From Microbacterium sp. W4I20 (GTDB taxonomy: Bacteria > Actinomycetota > Actinomycetes > Actinomycetales > Microbacteriaceae): DNA of 64,000 nt. Made by a program: the position numbers and the translations under genes. The notes under the pieces were generated by a model. That model was not told where the DNA came from. It searched no databases and worked only from the letters and a program-made list of their open reading frames with translations. Shown here one piece after another: positions 34,797-43,642 of this stretch (within the stretch, counting starts at the first letter, position 1; each line of letters starts with the position of its first letter). The stretch is from the NCBI RefSeq assembly GCF_030816505.1, contig NZ_JAUSYB010000001.1, positions 2,790,001-2,854,000 of the forward strand. The letters run 5' to 3'.

Positions 34797-35525
34797 ATGC
34801 CGCAGCACGAGCTCCTGCGCCGGGCGACCCGCGCGGACCTGAACCACTCGGCCGTCGAGGTCGCCCCGCGGCTTCTCGGCGCGGAGCTGCGCACCTTCGT
34901 CGTGCCGGACGGTGTCGCACCGGATGCCGCGCCCGTCGAGGTGCGGCTGCGTGTCACCGAGGTCGAGGCGTATCACGGGCAGGGAACCGGCGAGTTCGCT
35001 GACCCGGGCTCGCACGCGCGGATGGGGCCGACGGCGCGCAACGCGACGATGTGGGGCGAGCCGGGGCACCTGTACGTGTACCTCAGCCACGGCATCCATT
35101 CCTGCGTCAACGTTGTGGCGGGTCCCGAGGGGCAGGGCGATGGCATCCTGCTGCGGGCCGGCGAGATCGTCTTCGGGACGGATGCCGCGGCTCGGCGTCG
35201 CGGTGCGGCGCTGCCGCTCGGCCGCATCGCTCTCCGCGACCTCGCCCGCGGGCCGGGGCGCCTCGGTCAGGCCGTCGGCCTCCGGCATCCGCTGCACGAC
35301 GGGATCGACGCGATCACCGGGGAGAAGCGGCACGGAGCGCGCGCGGAGCTGTGGCTCGGGAGCCCGCGCAGCGATGTCGCGACAGGTCCTCGGGTCGGCG
35401 TCGCGGGGATCGCAGGAACTGCGGCGTTCCCCTGGCGATTCTGGATCGACGGCGACCCGACCGTGTCGCCGTTCCGGTGGGGTCGCGGAGCGGCCGAAGC
35501 GGCAGCATCCGCCGTGCTAGACTGA
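34797..35525 (+). CDS. 3-methyladenine DNA glycosylase (AAG/MPG type)
   Basis: A 242-residue base-excision repair enzyme that removes alkylated purines such as 3-methyladenine and hypoxanthine. It has the conserved catalytic Glu region [26 protein letters not shown], the [19 protein letters not shown] block (here [23 protein letters not shown]) and [10 protein letters not shown]. Start ATG 34797 is sixteen bases after the upstream stop codon. A -10-like TAGACT at 35518 lies at its end, possibly for the ribosomal protein operon. Confidence 0.92.
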   Translation: MPQHELLRRATRADLNHSAVEVAPRLLGAELRTFVVPDGVAPDAAPVEVRLRVTEVEAYHGQGTGEFADPGSHARMGPTARNATMWGEPGHLYVYLSHGIHSCVNVVAGPEGQGDGILLRAGEIVFGTDAAARRRGAALPLGRIALRDLARGPGRLGQAVGLRHPLHDGIDAITGEKRHGARAELWLGSPRSDVATGPRVGVAGIAGTAAFPWRFWIDGDPTVSPFRWGRGAAEAAASAVLD

Positions 35526-35533
35526 CTCTTTGT

Positions 35534-35555
35534 CTGCGCACACTCCTGTGCGCAG
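35534..35555 (+). terminator. perfect 9-bp hairpin after the glycosylase gene
   Basis: CTGCGCACA and TGTGCGCAG (35534-35542, 35547-35555) pair perfectly around a 4-base loop (CTCC), eight bases after the stop codon. No U run follows, so it could be a weak terminator or a leader structure of the downstream ribosomal protein mRNA. Confidence 0.5.
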
Positions 35556-35570
35556 TTCGCATGCCGTGTG

Positions 35571-35593
35571 GGTTCCTGAGCTTGTCGAAGGGC
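35571..35593 (+). repeat. short intergenic repeat of the TTCGACAAGCTCAGG type
   Basis: GGTTCCTGAGCTTGTCGAAG followed by GGCC. It shares GGTTCCTGAGC with family C elements. This sequence type is scattered between genes of many actinobacteria (established observation, recalled, not checked here). Confidence 0.6.
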
Positions 35594-35661
35594 CCGTGGC
35601 GTGCAGACAAGGGATCTTGGGTGGGGCCGTCCGGCCTCACGGTATAGAAGGAGTCACCATC

Positions 35662-35897
35662 ATGGCAGCAGTGTGCCAGGTGACCGGAGCTGTTCCCGGT
35701 TTCGGTCACAACGTCTCGCACTCGCACCGCCGGACGAAGCGCCGCTTCGACCCGAACGTGCAGAAGAAGACCTATTTCGTCGCTTCGCTCGGTCGTAAGA
35801 TCACGCTCAACGTGTCCGCCAAGGGCATCAAGGTGATCGACGTCCGCGGCATCGAGAACGTGGTCAAGGACCTCCAGGCGAAGGGCGTGAAGCTCTA

Positions 35898-35898
<1 letters not shown>
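35662..35898 (+). CDS. rpmB: 50S ribosomal protein L28, zinc-independent form
   Basis: A 78-residue L28: [30 protein letters not shown]. The zinc-binding form has CxxC at its start (such as CDIC); here only one Cys is present, so this is the C-minus paralog. ATG 35662 has AGAAGGAG upstream. Its stop shares a base with rpmG (TAATG). In mycobacteria and Streptomyces such copies are Zur-repressed, but I see no Zur box here. Confidence 0.93.
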
Positions 35899-36068
<170 letters not shown>

Positions 36069-36071
36069 TCA

Positions 36072-36377
36072 ATGGCTAAGAAGAGCAAGATCGCTCGCAA
36101 CGAGCAGCGCAAGGTCATCGTGGAGCGTTACGCCGAGCGTCGCGCCGAGCTGAAGAAGACCCTGGTCGACCCGAACGCGACCGACGAGGCCCGCGAGGCC
36201 GCACGCGTCGGACTGCAGAAGCTGCCGCGCAACGCGTCGCCGGCTCGCGTGCGTTCGCGCGACGTCATCGACGGCCGCCCCCGCGGTGTCCTCACGAAGT
36301 TCGGCATCTCGCGTGTCCGCTTCCGTGACATGGCACACCGCGGCGAGCTGCCCGGCGTGACCAAGTCGAGCTGGTAA
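36072..36377 (+). CDS. rpsN: 30S ribosomal protein S14, zinc-independent form
   Basis: A 101-residue long-form S14 with [49 protein letters not shown]. The zinc form carries CxxC motifs in the short version; this long form has none. It is the third gene of the rpmB-rpmG-rpsN operon. A strong terminator follows. Confidence 0.95.
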   Translation: MAKKSKIARNEQRKVIVERYAERRAELKKTLVDPNATDEAREAARVGLQKLPRNASPARVRSRDVIDGRPRGVLTKFGISRVRFRDMAHRGELPGVTKSSW

Positions 36378-36391
36378 GCACCCGTACGACG

Positions 36392-36425
36392 AAAGGGGCG
36401 AGGATCTTCGGATCCTCGCCCCTTT
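36392..36425 (+). terminator. intrinsic terminator of the rpmB-rpmG-rpsN operon
   Basis: A perfect 15-bp stem (AAAGGGGCGAGGATC, 36392-36406, with 36411-36425) closed by a TTCG tetraloop, the most stable loop type. The right arm ends in TTT, giving a short U run. Confidence 0.9.
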
Positions 36426-36509
36426 CGCGTACCCCGGGGGATGTGCCTGTACCCGGGGGTTGTGCGCCCGCAGCATCCGGGCCTCGCAGCATCCGGGAGG
36501 AGAACGCGC

Positions 36510-36567
36510 CGTTGGGCTGAGTCCTGAGCCCGCGGCCTCAGCCCCAGCGCGCGAAGTCAGCCCGACG
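36510..36567. repeat. family B palindrome, copy 1
   Basis: GTTGGGCTGAG (36511-36521) pairs with GTCAGCCCGAC (36556-36566), with a nested CCTGAGCCCGCGGCCTCAG centre. Its right arm shares CGCGAAGTCAGCCC with copy 2 at 37556-37630. The two copies flank the DUF559 gene in the same orientation. Confidence 0.7.
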
Positions 36568-36718
36568 ATGAGACGGGGGCGGATGCTGCGGAGGGGCCCC
36601 CGCGCGAGCGTGATCTGTCGTGCACACCGGGTGCCGGTCGTGCTGCTGTGCACACATCGTGCGGTTCACGGCCGAAGGCCCGGCGGGAGAGCGGTCGAGT
36701 CCTGCAGCATCGGTCGGC

Positions 36719-37543
36719 ATGGATGCGATATCTGCCCTGAGGGCGCGCGACGGCGTGGCGAGGATCAACACTCTGCGGCGGGCCGGCGTGAGCGATCACG
36801 CACTGCGTTCGGCACGCGAGCGAGGGATGATCTTCTCGGTGTGCCGCGGGTGGGTGGCGCTGCGCGGCGCCGATCGGATGCTGGTCGCCGCGGCACGCCG
36901 CGGTGTGGTGCTCAGTTGTGTGACGCTCGCAGCGCGGAGGGGGCTGTGGGTGACCGAGGACTCTCAGCCTCACCTCGCCGCGCCGCCGAGTTCCGGGCAC
37001 GCGTCCGCTGCGCGGGGAGTCCTGCACTGGAGCAAGCCGGTCTTCCCGCGGGACCCGGACTCCTGCGAGGACTCGCTCGAGAACGCCCTCGTGCTCGTGG
37101 CGCGATGCCAGCCGCAGGAGAACGCTCTGGCGACGTGGGAGTCGGCGCTGCGCCTGAAGCTCATCGATCCGGGTGTGCTCGCGAGGGCTCCGCTTCCCGC
37201 TGCCGCTCGGCGGATGCTGATCGAGGCGCGACCGTTCGCGGACTCCGGCACCGAGACCATCTTCTTCACGCGGCTCGCCTGGCTCGAGGTGGCGATCACC
37301 CCGCAGGTGTGGCTCTTCGGACATCGGGTGGACTTCCTGATCGGGGATCGGCTCGTGGTGCAGATCGACGGCGGGCATCACGTCGGCAGTCAGCGGACGA
37401 GCGACATCGCGCACGACGCGTTGCTGAAGCTGCACGGGTACCACGTGATCCGGATCGGGTACGAGCAACTCATGAACGGGTGGCCCGAGGTGCAGCGCGT
37501 GATCCTGGCTGCCATCGGTCAGAGACTGCACCTGGCGGGCTGA
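36719..37543 (+). CDS. DUF559-type nuclease-fold protein with AbiEi-like N-terminus
   Basis: A 274-residue protein. Residues 1-70 have a winged-helix-like pattern (GVARINTLRRAGVSDHALRSARERGMIFSVCRGWVAL), as in the AbiEi antitoxin domain. The C-terminal part is the DUF559/Vsr-like endonuclease fold: FGHRVDFLIGDRLVVQIDGGHHVGSQRTSDIAHDALLKLHGYHVIRI, with the D-x(n)-E/D-x-K-like arrangement (D in VDF, D in QIDGG). ATG 36719 was chosen as the start; 36620 would add a Cys-rich leader. The role may be DNA repair or defence. It is flanked by palindromic repeats. Confidence 0.8.
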   Translation: MDAISALRARDGVARINTLRRAGVSDHALRSARERGMIFSVCRGWVALRGADRMLVAAARRGVVLSCVTLAARRGLWVTEDSQPHLAAPPSSGHASAARGVLHWSKPVFPRDPDSCEDSLENALVLVARCQPQENALATWESALRLKLIDPGVLARAPLPAAARRMLIEARPFADSGTETIFFTRLAWLEVAITPQVWLFGHRVDFLIGDRLVVQIDGGHHVGSQRTSDIAHDALLKLHGYHVIRIGYEQLMNGWPEVQRVILAAIGQRLHLAG

Positions 37544-37859
37544 GGTGCTCGCAGCGTGGGGCTGAGATCGCCTCGTGGGGAGGATCGTCGGCCCCGAATC
37601 CTCCTCCCCACCCCGCGAAGTCAGCCCCACACGGGGTGCGGCAGCCCCGAGCGCCCGACGCCGTCGACCTCTGAAACCGGCTGAAATCTGTGACTGGAGT
37701 GACGAAAGTGACGTGACACGCCCAGTAATTGCCCAAAACCCGCGAAATGACGCGGAAATGTGGGTGGTGGTTGATACATTCGAGGCGGTCGTAAGACCAG
37801 GAGCATCCGCTCCGAACACCCACAACGATGCGACGGGATCTCGTCGCTGGAGGAGTGAC
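37544..37859. other. intergenic region: repeat and HU promoter
   Basis: Besides the family B palindrome (37556-37630) this 316-base gap is unusually AT-rich near 37680-37780. TACATT (about 37777) after TTGA may be a -10, and CCGCG-AAATGA-CGCGG (about 37739-37754) is a short inverted repeat nearby. This leaves an untranslated leader of about 80 bases for HU. GGAGGAG precedes the ATG. Confidence 0.5.
37556..37630. repeat. family B palindrome, copy 2, nested
   Basis: GTGGGGCTGAG (37556-37566) pairs with GTCAGCCCCAC (37620-37630). Inside it GTGGGGAGGAT (37575-37585) pairs with an opposite CCTCCTCCCCAC (about 37600-37611). It begins thirteen bases after the DUF559 stop. Confidence 0.7.
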
Positions 37860-38147
37860 ATGGCTGACAAGTCCATCACCAAGACCGAGCTCGTCGCGAG
37901 CATCGCAAGCGCCACGGGCCAGAGCCAGGCCACCGTCTCCGGTGTCCTCGACGCGCTGTTCTCCACGGTCTCCGACGCTGTTGCCAAGGGCAGCAAGGTC
38001 TCGATCCCGGGCTGGATCTCGTTCGAGCAGGTCGACACCGCAGCCCGCACGGGCCGCAACCCGCAGACCGGCGCCGAGATCAAGATCCCGGCCGGCAAGC
38101 GCGTCAAGGTGACCGCTGGTTCCAAGCTCAAGGCTGCCGTCAAGTAA
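37860..38147 (+). CDS. hup: nucleoid protein HU
   Basis: A 95-residue HU: MADKSITKTELVASIASATGQSQATVSGVLDALFSTVSDAVAKG and the DNA-binding arm RTGRNPQTGAEIKIPAGKRVKVTAGSKLKAAVK. It is the short form without the Lys/Ala/Pro-rich tail found in mycobacterial and Streptomyces HupB/HupS. ATG 37860 has GGAGGAG upstream; longer starts would translate the leader. Confidence 0.95.
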   Translation: MADKSITKTELVASIASATGQSQATVSGVLDALFSTVSDAVAKGSKVSIPGWISFEQVDTAARTGRNPQTGAEIKIPAGKRVKVTAGSKLKAAVK

Positions 38148-38162
38148 TCAGACGCACCTTCA

Positions 38163-38209
38163 CGAAGGCCGCCGCCCCCGTATTCCGATACGGCGGGCGG
38201 CGGCCTTCG
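38163..38209 (+). terminator. terminator after HU
   Basis: A long GC-rich hairpin: CGAAGGCCGCCGCCC (38163-38177) pairs with the inverse ending at 38209, with an inner CGTAT/ATACG pair and a small loop. It follows the stop by 15 bases. Confidence 0.85.
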
Positions 38210-38248
38210 GCGTTCTCCCGCCGGTCGGCCAGGACGGATGCCGCGGCT

Positions 38249-38254
38249 TAGGCT
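38249..38254 (+). promoter_or_regulatory. -10-like element of a predicted leaderless mRNA (ctaG fusion)
   Basis: TAGGCT ends six bases before the GTG at 38261. The intervening GGAGGG is directly against the start and so is too close to act as a ribosome site. Confidence 0.35.
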
Positions 38255-38260
38255 GGAGGG

Positions 38261-40273
38261 GTGACCTCCCGCGCCGAGACGACGACCCGGTCCTCGGCGT
38301 ATCGTGTCGCCGGGATCGCGATCCTCCTCGTCGCGGCGGTGATCGCCGTCGTGGTGGCGCTGCTCGTGGGCGGGGGAGCGAAGGCGCCGCTGCTGCAGGA
38401 CCCGGGTGTCCTCGTGCTCTGGGGCACGCCCCTGGCGCGGCTGATCATGAACCTCGCGGGCGCGGCGATGCTCGGATCCCTCGTGCTCGCCCTGTTCGCC
38501 CTGCGAGCCGGCGAGCGCTCGTTCGACGCCGCACTCAACATCGCCTCCGTGGGCGCAGCCGTCTTCACCGTCGCATCGGGCCTGGCCGGGTTCTTCGCCT
38601 TCATGGCGGCGTTCAACCCGAAGCTCAGCATCGAGCGGGAGTTCGGCGCCCAGCTCGGACGCTTCCTGCTCGAGCTGCCGATCGGCCAGTCGTGGCTCAT
38701 CACCACCATCTTCGGCGCTGTGATCACGGTGCTCGCATTCGCCTGGCGCACCTGGACCCCGACCCTCATCACGGCGGGGCTCGCCGCGGCATCCTTCCTC
38801 CCGCTGGCCACGCAGGGCCACGCGGGCGACCTCGCCGGTCACAACATCGCCGTGAACTCGATCCTGCTGCACACGATCGGCGCGGCCGTCTGGCTCGGCG
38901 GTCTGCTGCTTCTGGTGCTGCTGCGCGGCCGCGACGACGTCGACGTCCCGCGGCTGGTGGCACGGTACTCGACCCTCGCGATCGCGGCCTTCGCGGTCGT
39001 GGCGGTCTCCGGCGTCACCCGCTCGTTCGTCGCCGTCGGTACCTGGGACGCGCTCTGGACGACCCCGTACGGCGCGATCGTGCTCGCGAAGGTCGTACTG
39101 CTCGTCGGCATGGGTCTGCTCGGCGCCTGGTATCGCACCCGCCTCATCCCGAAGCTCGAGGGCGCACGTGCGACGCGCTGGTTCTGGATGCTGGTGCTCG
39201 GCGAAGTCGCACTCATGGGCCTCGCGTCCGGGGCGGCCGCGGCACTCGCTCGCACGCCACCCCCGACGGGTGAGAGCGCGACGTTCGCGCAGACGCCGGC
39301 ACAGATCCTGACCGGAGCGACCCTCCCGCCGGAGTTCACCCTCGACCGCTGGTTCTCGGCGTGGAACATCGACGTGCTCTGGCTCGTGGCCGCAGGCTTC
39401 GGCCTCTCGTTCTACCTGGTCGGCGTCCTCCGCCTGCACCGCCGGGGCGACCGCTGGCCGATCCACCGCACCGTCTTCTGGGTGCTCGGCGTGCTGATGC
39501 TGTTCTGGGTGACCAGCGGCCCCATCAACGCGTACCAGGAGTACCTGTTCAGCGTGCACATGATGGGGCACATGATGCTCTCCATGGCCATCCCGCTGCT
39601 GCTGGTCTCGGGGGCTCCGATCACCCTCGCACTACGCGCCATCCGCAAGCGCGACGACGGCACGCGCGGCGGTCGTGAGTGGATCATGTGGGCGGTGCAC
39701 TCCCCGTTCGCCCGCGTCGTGACGCATCCGTTCGTGGCGGCGGCGATCTTCATCCTGTCGCTCTGGGCCTTCTACTTCACCGACCTGGTGCGCTGGTCGA
39801 TGTACGAGCACCTGGGTCACGAGTGGATGGTCGTCCATTTCCTGCTCTCGGGCTACCTGTTCGTGATGAGCCTGATCGGCATCGATCCCGTCCCCTACCG
39901 GCTGCCGTACCCCGGTCGACTCATCACCCTCATCGCGATCATGGCCATGCACGCGTTCTTCGGCATCGCGATCATGATGCAGGAGGGACTCATGGTCGCC
40001 GACTGGTTCGGCGCGATGGGCCGCGACTGGGGACCCTCGCCGCTGGAGGATCAGTACATCGGCGGCGGCATCGCCTGGTCGATCGGCGAGATCCCGACAC
40101 TGATCCTGGCGATCACCGTCGCCATCCAGTGGAGCCGCGACGACACGAGGCTGCAGCGCCGCAGCGACCGGAACGCCGACCGCACGGGTGACGCCGAGCT
40201 GGAGGAGTACAACGCCCAGCTCGCCGCCCTCGCCGAGCGCGACCGGCGCTCCGCCGAGCGCCAGGCCCGCTAG
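38261..40273 (+). CDS. CopD-CtaG fusion, copper and caa3-oxidase assembly membrane protein
   Basis: A 670-residue membrane protein with about fourteen helices. The N-terminal part (to about 330) is CopD-like: GHAGDLAGHNIAVNSILLHTIGAAVWLGGLLLLVLL and RFSALA-type helices. The C-terminal part (about 360-640) is caa3-type CtaG: HMMGHMMLSMAIPLLLVSGAPITLALRA, THPFVAAAIF, YEHLGHEWMVVHFLLSGYLF, with conserved His likely to bind copper. The family helps insert copper into cytochrome oxidase and import copper. The long charged C-terminus is cytoplasmic. It is monocistronic and convergent with the next gene (6-base gap). Confidence 0.88.
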   Translation: MTSRAETTTRSSAYRVAGIAILLVAAVIAVVVALLVGGGAKAPLLQDPGVLVLWGTPLARLIMNLAGAAMLGSLVLALFALRAGERSFDAALNIASVGAAVFTVASGLAGFFAFMAAFNPKLSIEREFGAQLGRFLLELPIGQSWLITTIFGAVITVLAFAWRTWTPTLITAGLAAASFLPLATQGHAGDLAGHNIAVNSILLHTIGAAVWLGGLLLLVLLRGRDDVDVPRLVARYSTLAIAAFAVVAVSGVTRSFVAVGTWDALWTTPYGAIVLAKVVLLVGMGLLGAWYRTRLIPKLEGARATRWFWMLVLGEVALMGLASGAAAALARTPPPTGESATFAQTPAQILTGATLPPEFTLDRWFSAWNIDVLWLVAAGFGLSFYLVGVLRLHRRGDRWPIHRTVFWVLGVLMLFWVTSGPINAYQEYLFSVHMMGHMMLSMAIPLLLVSGAPITLALRAIRKRDDGTRGGREWIMWAVHSPFARVVTHPFVAAAIFILSLWAFYFTDLVRWSMYEHLGHEWMVVHFLLSGYLFVMSLIGIDPVPYRLPYPGRLITLIAIMAMHAFFGIAIMMQEGLMVADWFGAMGRDWGPSPLEDQYIGGGIAWSIGEIPTLILAITVAIQWSRDDTRLQRRSDRNADRTGDAELEEYNAQLAALAERDRRSAERQAR

Positions 40274-40279
40274 CGCCGG

Positions 40280-41350
40280 TCAGTCCTCGCTGGGATCCCC
40301 CGGGGATCCCACCCGAATCGACGCCGATCCGTCGGGCAGGATCGTGATGGTCCCGTTCACCTGGAACGGCACGTCTTCCGCGACCGGTTCGATGGACCCG
40401 TCGAACAGCGACTGGATCTCCACCTCGACGTGCGCCACGGCATCCGCCGCCGGGATCTGCCAGTATCCGCCGTCCGGGGCGACGGTGACCTTCGGCTGCT
40501 TCGCGATCGACCACTTCGGCGGTGACGTGATGCGGTTCACGACCTGCAAGCCGAACGGGCAGGCGGTCGGCTGCAGGACCTCCTGGGTCGTGCACTGCGT
40601 GAGGAACTCCTCGACCCGCTTCTGCACGACGTCCACGAACTCGTCGGTCGGGGTCGTCTGCACGTCGAGCGGTGTGACGGCGAGCGGGGTGTCGGCCAGC
40701 ACGCCGGTGCCGGACGATTCCGCGATGGGGGTGTCGACGGTGACCGAGTAGAGTCCCGGCGTGAAGACCAGCAGGGGCAGCGGGTCGAGCGGGGCAGCGG
40801 TCGCCCCCGCGGCCGACACCTGACGGCGATCCACCTCGAACCCGTTCACCGCGAAGCGATCCGCGCCGCGCACCGTGAGCTCGACGACCGCCAGCGGGCT
40901 GTTCGTGAAGCGCCAGTTCGGAGTCACACCCGCCCAGCCGTCCTGCTCGATCAGGAAGGTGGTGGTGCCCGCATGGCCGCTCGCCTTGTAGCTCACGGTC
41001 ACGGCGGTCTTCCCGTCGGCGGGCTTCTCGGACTCGACCTTGACGTCGGTCAGCGGGGCGAGCGCGTCGTGGCGGAGCATCGCCTCGGATGCCGCGACGT
41101 CGATGTCCGCCTCGTCGAGCGTCTCGCGGTCGACGGCGACGCCAGGCACCCGCAGCGCATCGGCCGCGCGGCCCGAGGAGAGCAGATCGAGGTACCGGGA
41201 CACGAACGCGGAGGGGCCGTAGAACTGCTGGTAGAGCGTGATGCCGCCGGCGCCGAGAGCGGCGATCAGCAGCACGCCGATGACGGCGAGCATGGCCAGG
41301 TCGGCGCCGAGACGGGCGCGTCGTGGCGCCTTCGTCTCCACCTGCAGCAT
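40280..41350 (-). CDS. membrane-anchored extracytoplasmic protein, unknown
   Basis: A 356-residue protein with one N-terminal helix (about 18-42) and a large outer region of mixed beta structure. It contains two Cys (CTTQEVLQPTACPFG), a likely disulfide. The pattern FYGPSAFVSRYLDLLSSGRAADAL is reminiscent of NTF2/DUF4878-like domains followed by Ig-like repeats. No motif permits a functional call. It is divergent from the PIF1-like helicase. Confidence 0.7.
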   Translation of the reverse strand: MLQVETKAPRRARLGADLAMLAVIGVLLIAALGAGGITLYQQFYGPSAFVSRYLDLLSSGRAADALRVPGVAVDRETLDEADIDVAASEAMLRHDALAPLTDVKVESEKPADGKTAVTVSYKASGHAGTTTFLIEQDGWAGVTPNWRFTNSPLAVVELTVRGADRFAVNGFEVDRRQVSAAGATAAPLDPLPLLVFTPGLYSVTVDTPIAESSGTGVLADTPLAVTPLDVQTTPTDEFVDVVQKRVEEFLTQCTTQEVLQPTACPFGLQVVNRITSPPKWSIAKQPKVTVAPDGGYWQIPAADAVAHVEVEIQSLFDGSIEPVAEDVPFQVNGTITILPDGSASIRVGSPGDPSED

Positions 41351-41464
41351 GGCGTCAGTCTAGAAGGGCGTCCTGGGATGACGCCGAGCGTCGGCGATCG
41401 TGAACGGATGCCGGGACGTAGCATGGGTGGGCGCCCGTGTCCGACCGCTGCCCCTGTGAGAATC

Positions 41465-42886
41465 GTGTCCCTTCCCGCCCTGTCCGAGGAGCAGCAAGAG
41501 CTGTTCCGGCTCATCGAGGACACCGGCGAGCATGTGTTCATCACCGGCCGCGCCGGAACCGGCAAGTCGACGTTGCTGCAGCACTTCGCGTGGAACACGA
41601 AGAAGCAGATCGCGATCTGCGCCCCGACCGGCGTCGCTGCGCTGAACGTCGAGGGGCAGACGATCCACTCGCTCTTCCGCCTGCCGATCGGGCTCATCGG
41701 CGATGCCGACATCGATCAGAACGATGCCACCCGCCGCATCCTGAACGCGATCGAGACGCTGGTGATCGACGAGATCTCGATGGTCAACGCCGATCTGATG
41801 GATGCCATCGACCGTTCGCTGCGCCAGGCGCGGGGGCGCCGCGGTGAGCCGTTCGGCGGCGTGCAGGTCGTCATGTTCGGCGACCCGTATCAGCTGGCGC
41901 CGGTCCCGCCGCGGGGCGATGAAGCGCGCTACGTGCAGGACCACTACCGCTCGTTCTGGTTCTTCGACGCGAAGGTGTGGGCGGGTCCGTGGACCGGGTC
42001 CGGCACGAGGGCGGAGGCCCACGGCTACGGCTCGTCCGATCAGGCCGGGCTGTTCGAGGTCGACACCAGGGCCGAACTGCACGTGCGCGAGCTCGTCAAC
42101 ATCCACCGGCAGTCGGACGACGGGTTCAAGGCGATGCTGAACGCCGTCCGCTACGGACGGGTGACCGCCGAGATCGCGGGCGTGTTGAACGCGCAGGGCG
42201 CGCGCACACCTCCGGATCCGGAGCCGGGCGAGGTGCCGATGATCACGCTCGCGACCCGCAACGACATCGTGAACAAGATCAACAGCCAGCATCTCGCCGC
42301 CCTGCCCGGCAAGGAGCAGACGGCGAGGGCCGAGGTCAGCGGCGACTTCGGTCGGGGGGAGGCCTCGCTGCCCGCGGAGTCGGAGCTGAAGCTCAAGGTC
42401 GGCGCCCAGGTGATGTTCCTGCGCAACGACACGGCGATGTCGGGGGAGCCGCCGCGGTGGGTGAACGGCACGATCGGCACGGTGATCCGCATCCTCGGGG
42501 GAGCGGTGCGCGTCGATATCGACGGCGAGGAGGTCGACGTCGAACCCGCGGTCTGGGAACGGTTCCGCTACGCCTACGACCAGAACACCAAGAAGCTCTC
42601 CCGCGACGTGGTGGCCGAGTTCACCCAGTTCCCGTTGCGGCTCGCGTGGGCGGTCACGATCCACAAGTCGCAGGGCAAGACATACGAGCGCGCCATCATC
42701 GACCTGGGATCGGGCGCGTTCGCCCCCGGTCAGACCTACGTGGCGCTGAGTCGGCTCACGTCGCTGGAGGGGCTCTACCTGTCGCGGGCGCTGCGCCCCA
42801 CCGACATCCGCGTGGACGAGGACGTGCGCCGGTTCATGCGCGAGGCCTGGCTCGCGAAGACGACGCCGGAACTCCCGACGGGCTGA
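41465..42886 (+). CDS. PIF1-like DNA helicase / AAA ATPase
   Basis: About 473 residues. Walker A is GRAGTGKST near the N-terminus, APTGVAALNVEGQTIHSLF is the PIF1 motif Ia region, Walker B is LVIDEISMV, motif III is VVMFGDPYQLAPV, and the C-terminal motifs V/VI are AVTIHKSQGKTYERAIIDLG and YVALSRLTSLEGLYLSR. This fits a superfamily 1B 5'-3' helicase acting on replication or recombination intermediates. The start is uncertain: GTG 41465 matches the conserved SLPALSEEQ; GTG 41456, ATG 41423 and 41408 are in frame too. Monocistronic. Confidence 0.88.
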   Translation: MSLPALSEEQQELFRLIEDTGEHVFITGRAGTGKSTLLQHFAWNTKKQIAICAPTGVAALNVEGQTIHSLFRLPIGLIGDADIDQNDATRRILNAIETLVIDEISMVNADLMDAIDRSLRQARGRRGEPFGGVQVVMFGDPYQLAPVPPRGDEARYVQDHYRSFWFFDAKVWAGPWTGSGTRAEAHGYGSSDQAGLFEVDTRAELHVRELVNIHRQSDDGFKAMLNAVRYGRVTAEIAGVLNAQGARTPPDPEPGEVPMITLATRNDIVNKINSQHLAALPGKEQTARAEVSGDFGRGEASLPAESELKLKVGAQVMFLRNDTAMSGEPPRWVNGTIGTVIRILGGAVRVDIDGEEVDVEPAVWERFRYAYDQNTKKLSRDVVAEFTQFPLRLAWAVTIHKSQGKTYERAIIDLGSGAFAPGQTYVALSRLTSLEGLYLSRALRPTDIRVDEDVRRFMREAWLAKTTPELPTG

Positions 42887-42910
42887 GGCACGGCACGCGC
42901 AACGACCGTC

Positions 42911-42943
42911 CCGGTTCCTGAGCGAGCGCAGCGAGACGAAGGG
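42911..42943. repeat. family C repeat, single copy
   Basis: CCGGTTCCTGAGCGAGCGCA then GCGAGACGAAGGG. It ends exactly at the stop codon of the heme oxygenase gene, which is read leftward. It is identical over its length to the last znuC unit. Confidence 0.85.
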
Positions 42944-43591
42944 CTAGGCGGCCGCGCGCGCCCGGTCGAGGTCTTCGAAGAGTTCGGTGTTGAAGCGGTA
43001 GGCGAGGAGCACCTCGGCGATCACGCGCTCCCGCTCGGCGTCGTCCCACGGCGCGGCGTCGAGCTGCTCGCGGTATACGTCCTTGAACGCCGACGGGTCG
43101 GCGATGTCGTCGAACAGGTAGAAGCCGATGCCGTTGGTCTCGAAGCCGAAGCGGCGTGCCATCACGCGGCCGATGAAGATGCCGCCGGAGAGGTCGCCGA
43201 GATAGCGCGTGTAGTGGTGGGCGACGAAGCCGCCGGCCCAGGTCGCCCCGACCTGGCGGATGCGCTCGACGTAGCGCTGCGTGGTGGGGAGGGGCGTGAT
43301 CCGCTCCCGCCAGTCGGGCCCGAGGAGGAACTCCAGGTCGGCCTCGAGTGCGGGCAGGCGCGTGAGCTTGTCACTGAGGAAGACGGATGCCACCGGATCC
43401 TGGCGCATGCGCTCGCCGGCGCCTTCGAGGGCGTCGTAGATGAAGTAGTGCTGCGCGACCAGCGAGATGTAGTCCTCGCGCGACCCTTCGCCCTTCATCA
43501 GGTCGGACATGAAGCCAGCGCCCTCGCTGCGGGAGTGCGATCCGGAGGAGCGTTCGCGCAGGGCAGCGGAGAAGGAGAGGATCTCGGACAT
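42944..43591 (-). CDS. hmuO: biliverdin-producing heme oxygenase
   Basis: A 215-residue enzyme that opens heme to biliverdin, CO and Fe2+ for iron acquisition. Proximal ligand H19 lies in SGSHSRSEGAGFMSDL, and the distal helix YLGDLSGG is intact, as is RFGFETNGIGFYLF. It is preceded by an IdeR/DtxR-like box and by a DUF2470 gene on the same strand. Regulation by iron is expected. Confidence 0.94.
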   Translation of the reverse strand: MSEILSFSAALRERSSGSHSRSEGAGFMSDLMKGEGSREDYISLVAQHYFIYDALEGAGERMRQDPVASVFLSDKLTRLPALEADLEFLLGPDWRERITPLPTTQRYVERIRQVGATWAGGFVAHHYTRYLGDLSGGIFIGRVMARRFGFETNGIGFYLFDDIADPSAFKDVYREQLDAAPWDDAERERVIAEVLLAYRFNTELFEDLDRARAAA

Positions 43592-43601
43592 GAGATCAGT
43601 G

Positions 43602-43620
43602 TAAGGGTTACCTAACCTTG
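43602..43620 (-). promoter_or_regulatory. IdeR/DtxR-type iron box
   Basis: On the minus strand CAAGGTTAGGTAACCCTTA fits the 19-base DtxR consensus at about 14 positions. It lies 10 bases upstream of the hmuO ATG, suited to repression by iron-loaded IdeR. Confidence 0.7.
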
Positions 43621-43642
43621 CGCGGAAGTCCCGCGAGGCAGG

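Larger units (their letters stand above)
36378..36718. other. intergenic region with terminator and repeats
   Basis: These about 340 bases hold the rpsN terminator (36392-36425), the duplicated string TACCCCGGGGG/TACCCGGGGG (about 36431 and 36450), a duplicated GCAGCATCCGGG (about 36470-36500), and the family B palindrome (36510-36567). The rest up to 36718 may hold the promoter of the DUF559 gene. No small gene was convincing. Confidence 0.6.

Noticed and set aside
35500..35661. Zur box upstream of rpmB
   Set aside because: No TGANAAN-like palindrome was found in this gap; only a GC-rich hairpin and a short repeat are present.
36557..39571. A 1004-codon open frame on the minus strand
   Set aside because: It is Arg/Gly/His-rich low-complexity translation opposite the real DUF559, HU and CtaG genes, a common antisense artefact in 70 percent GC DNA.
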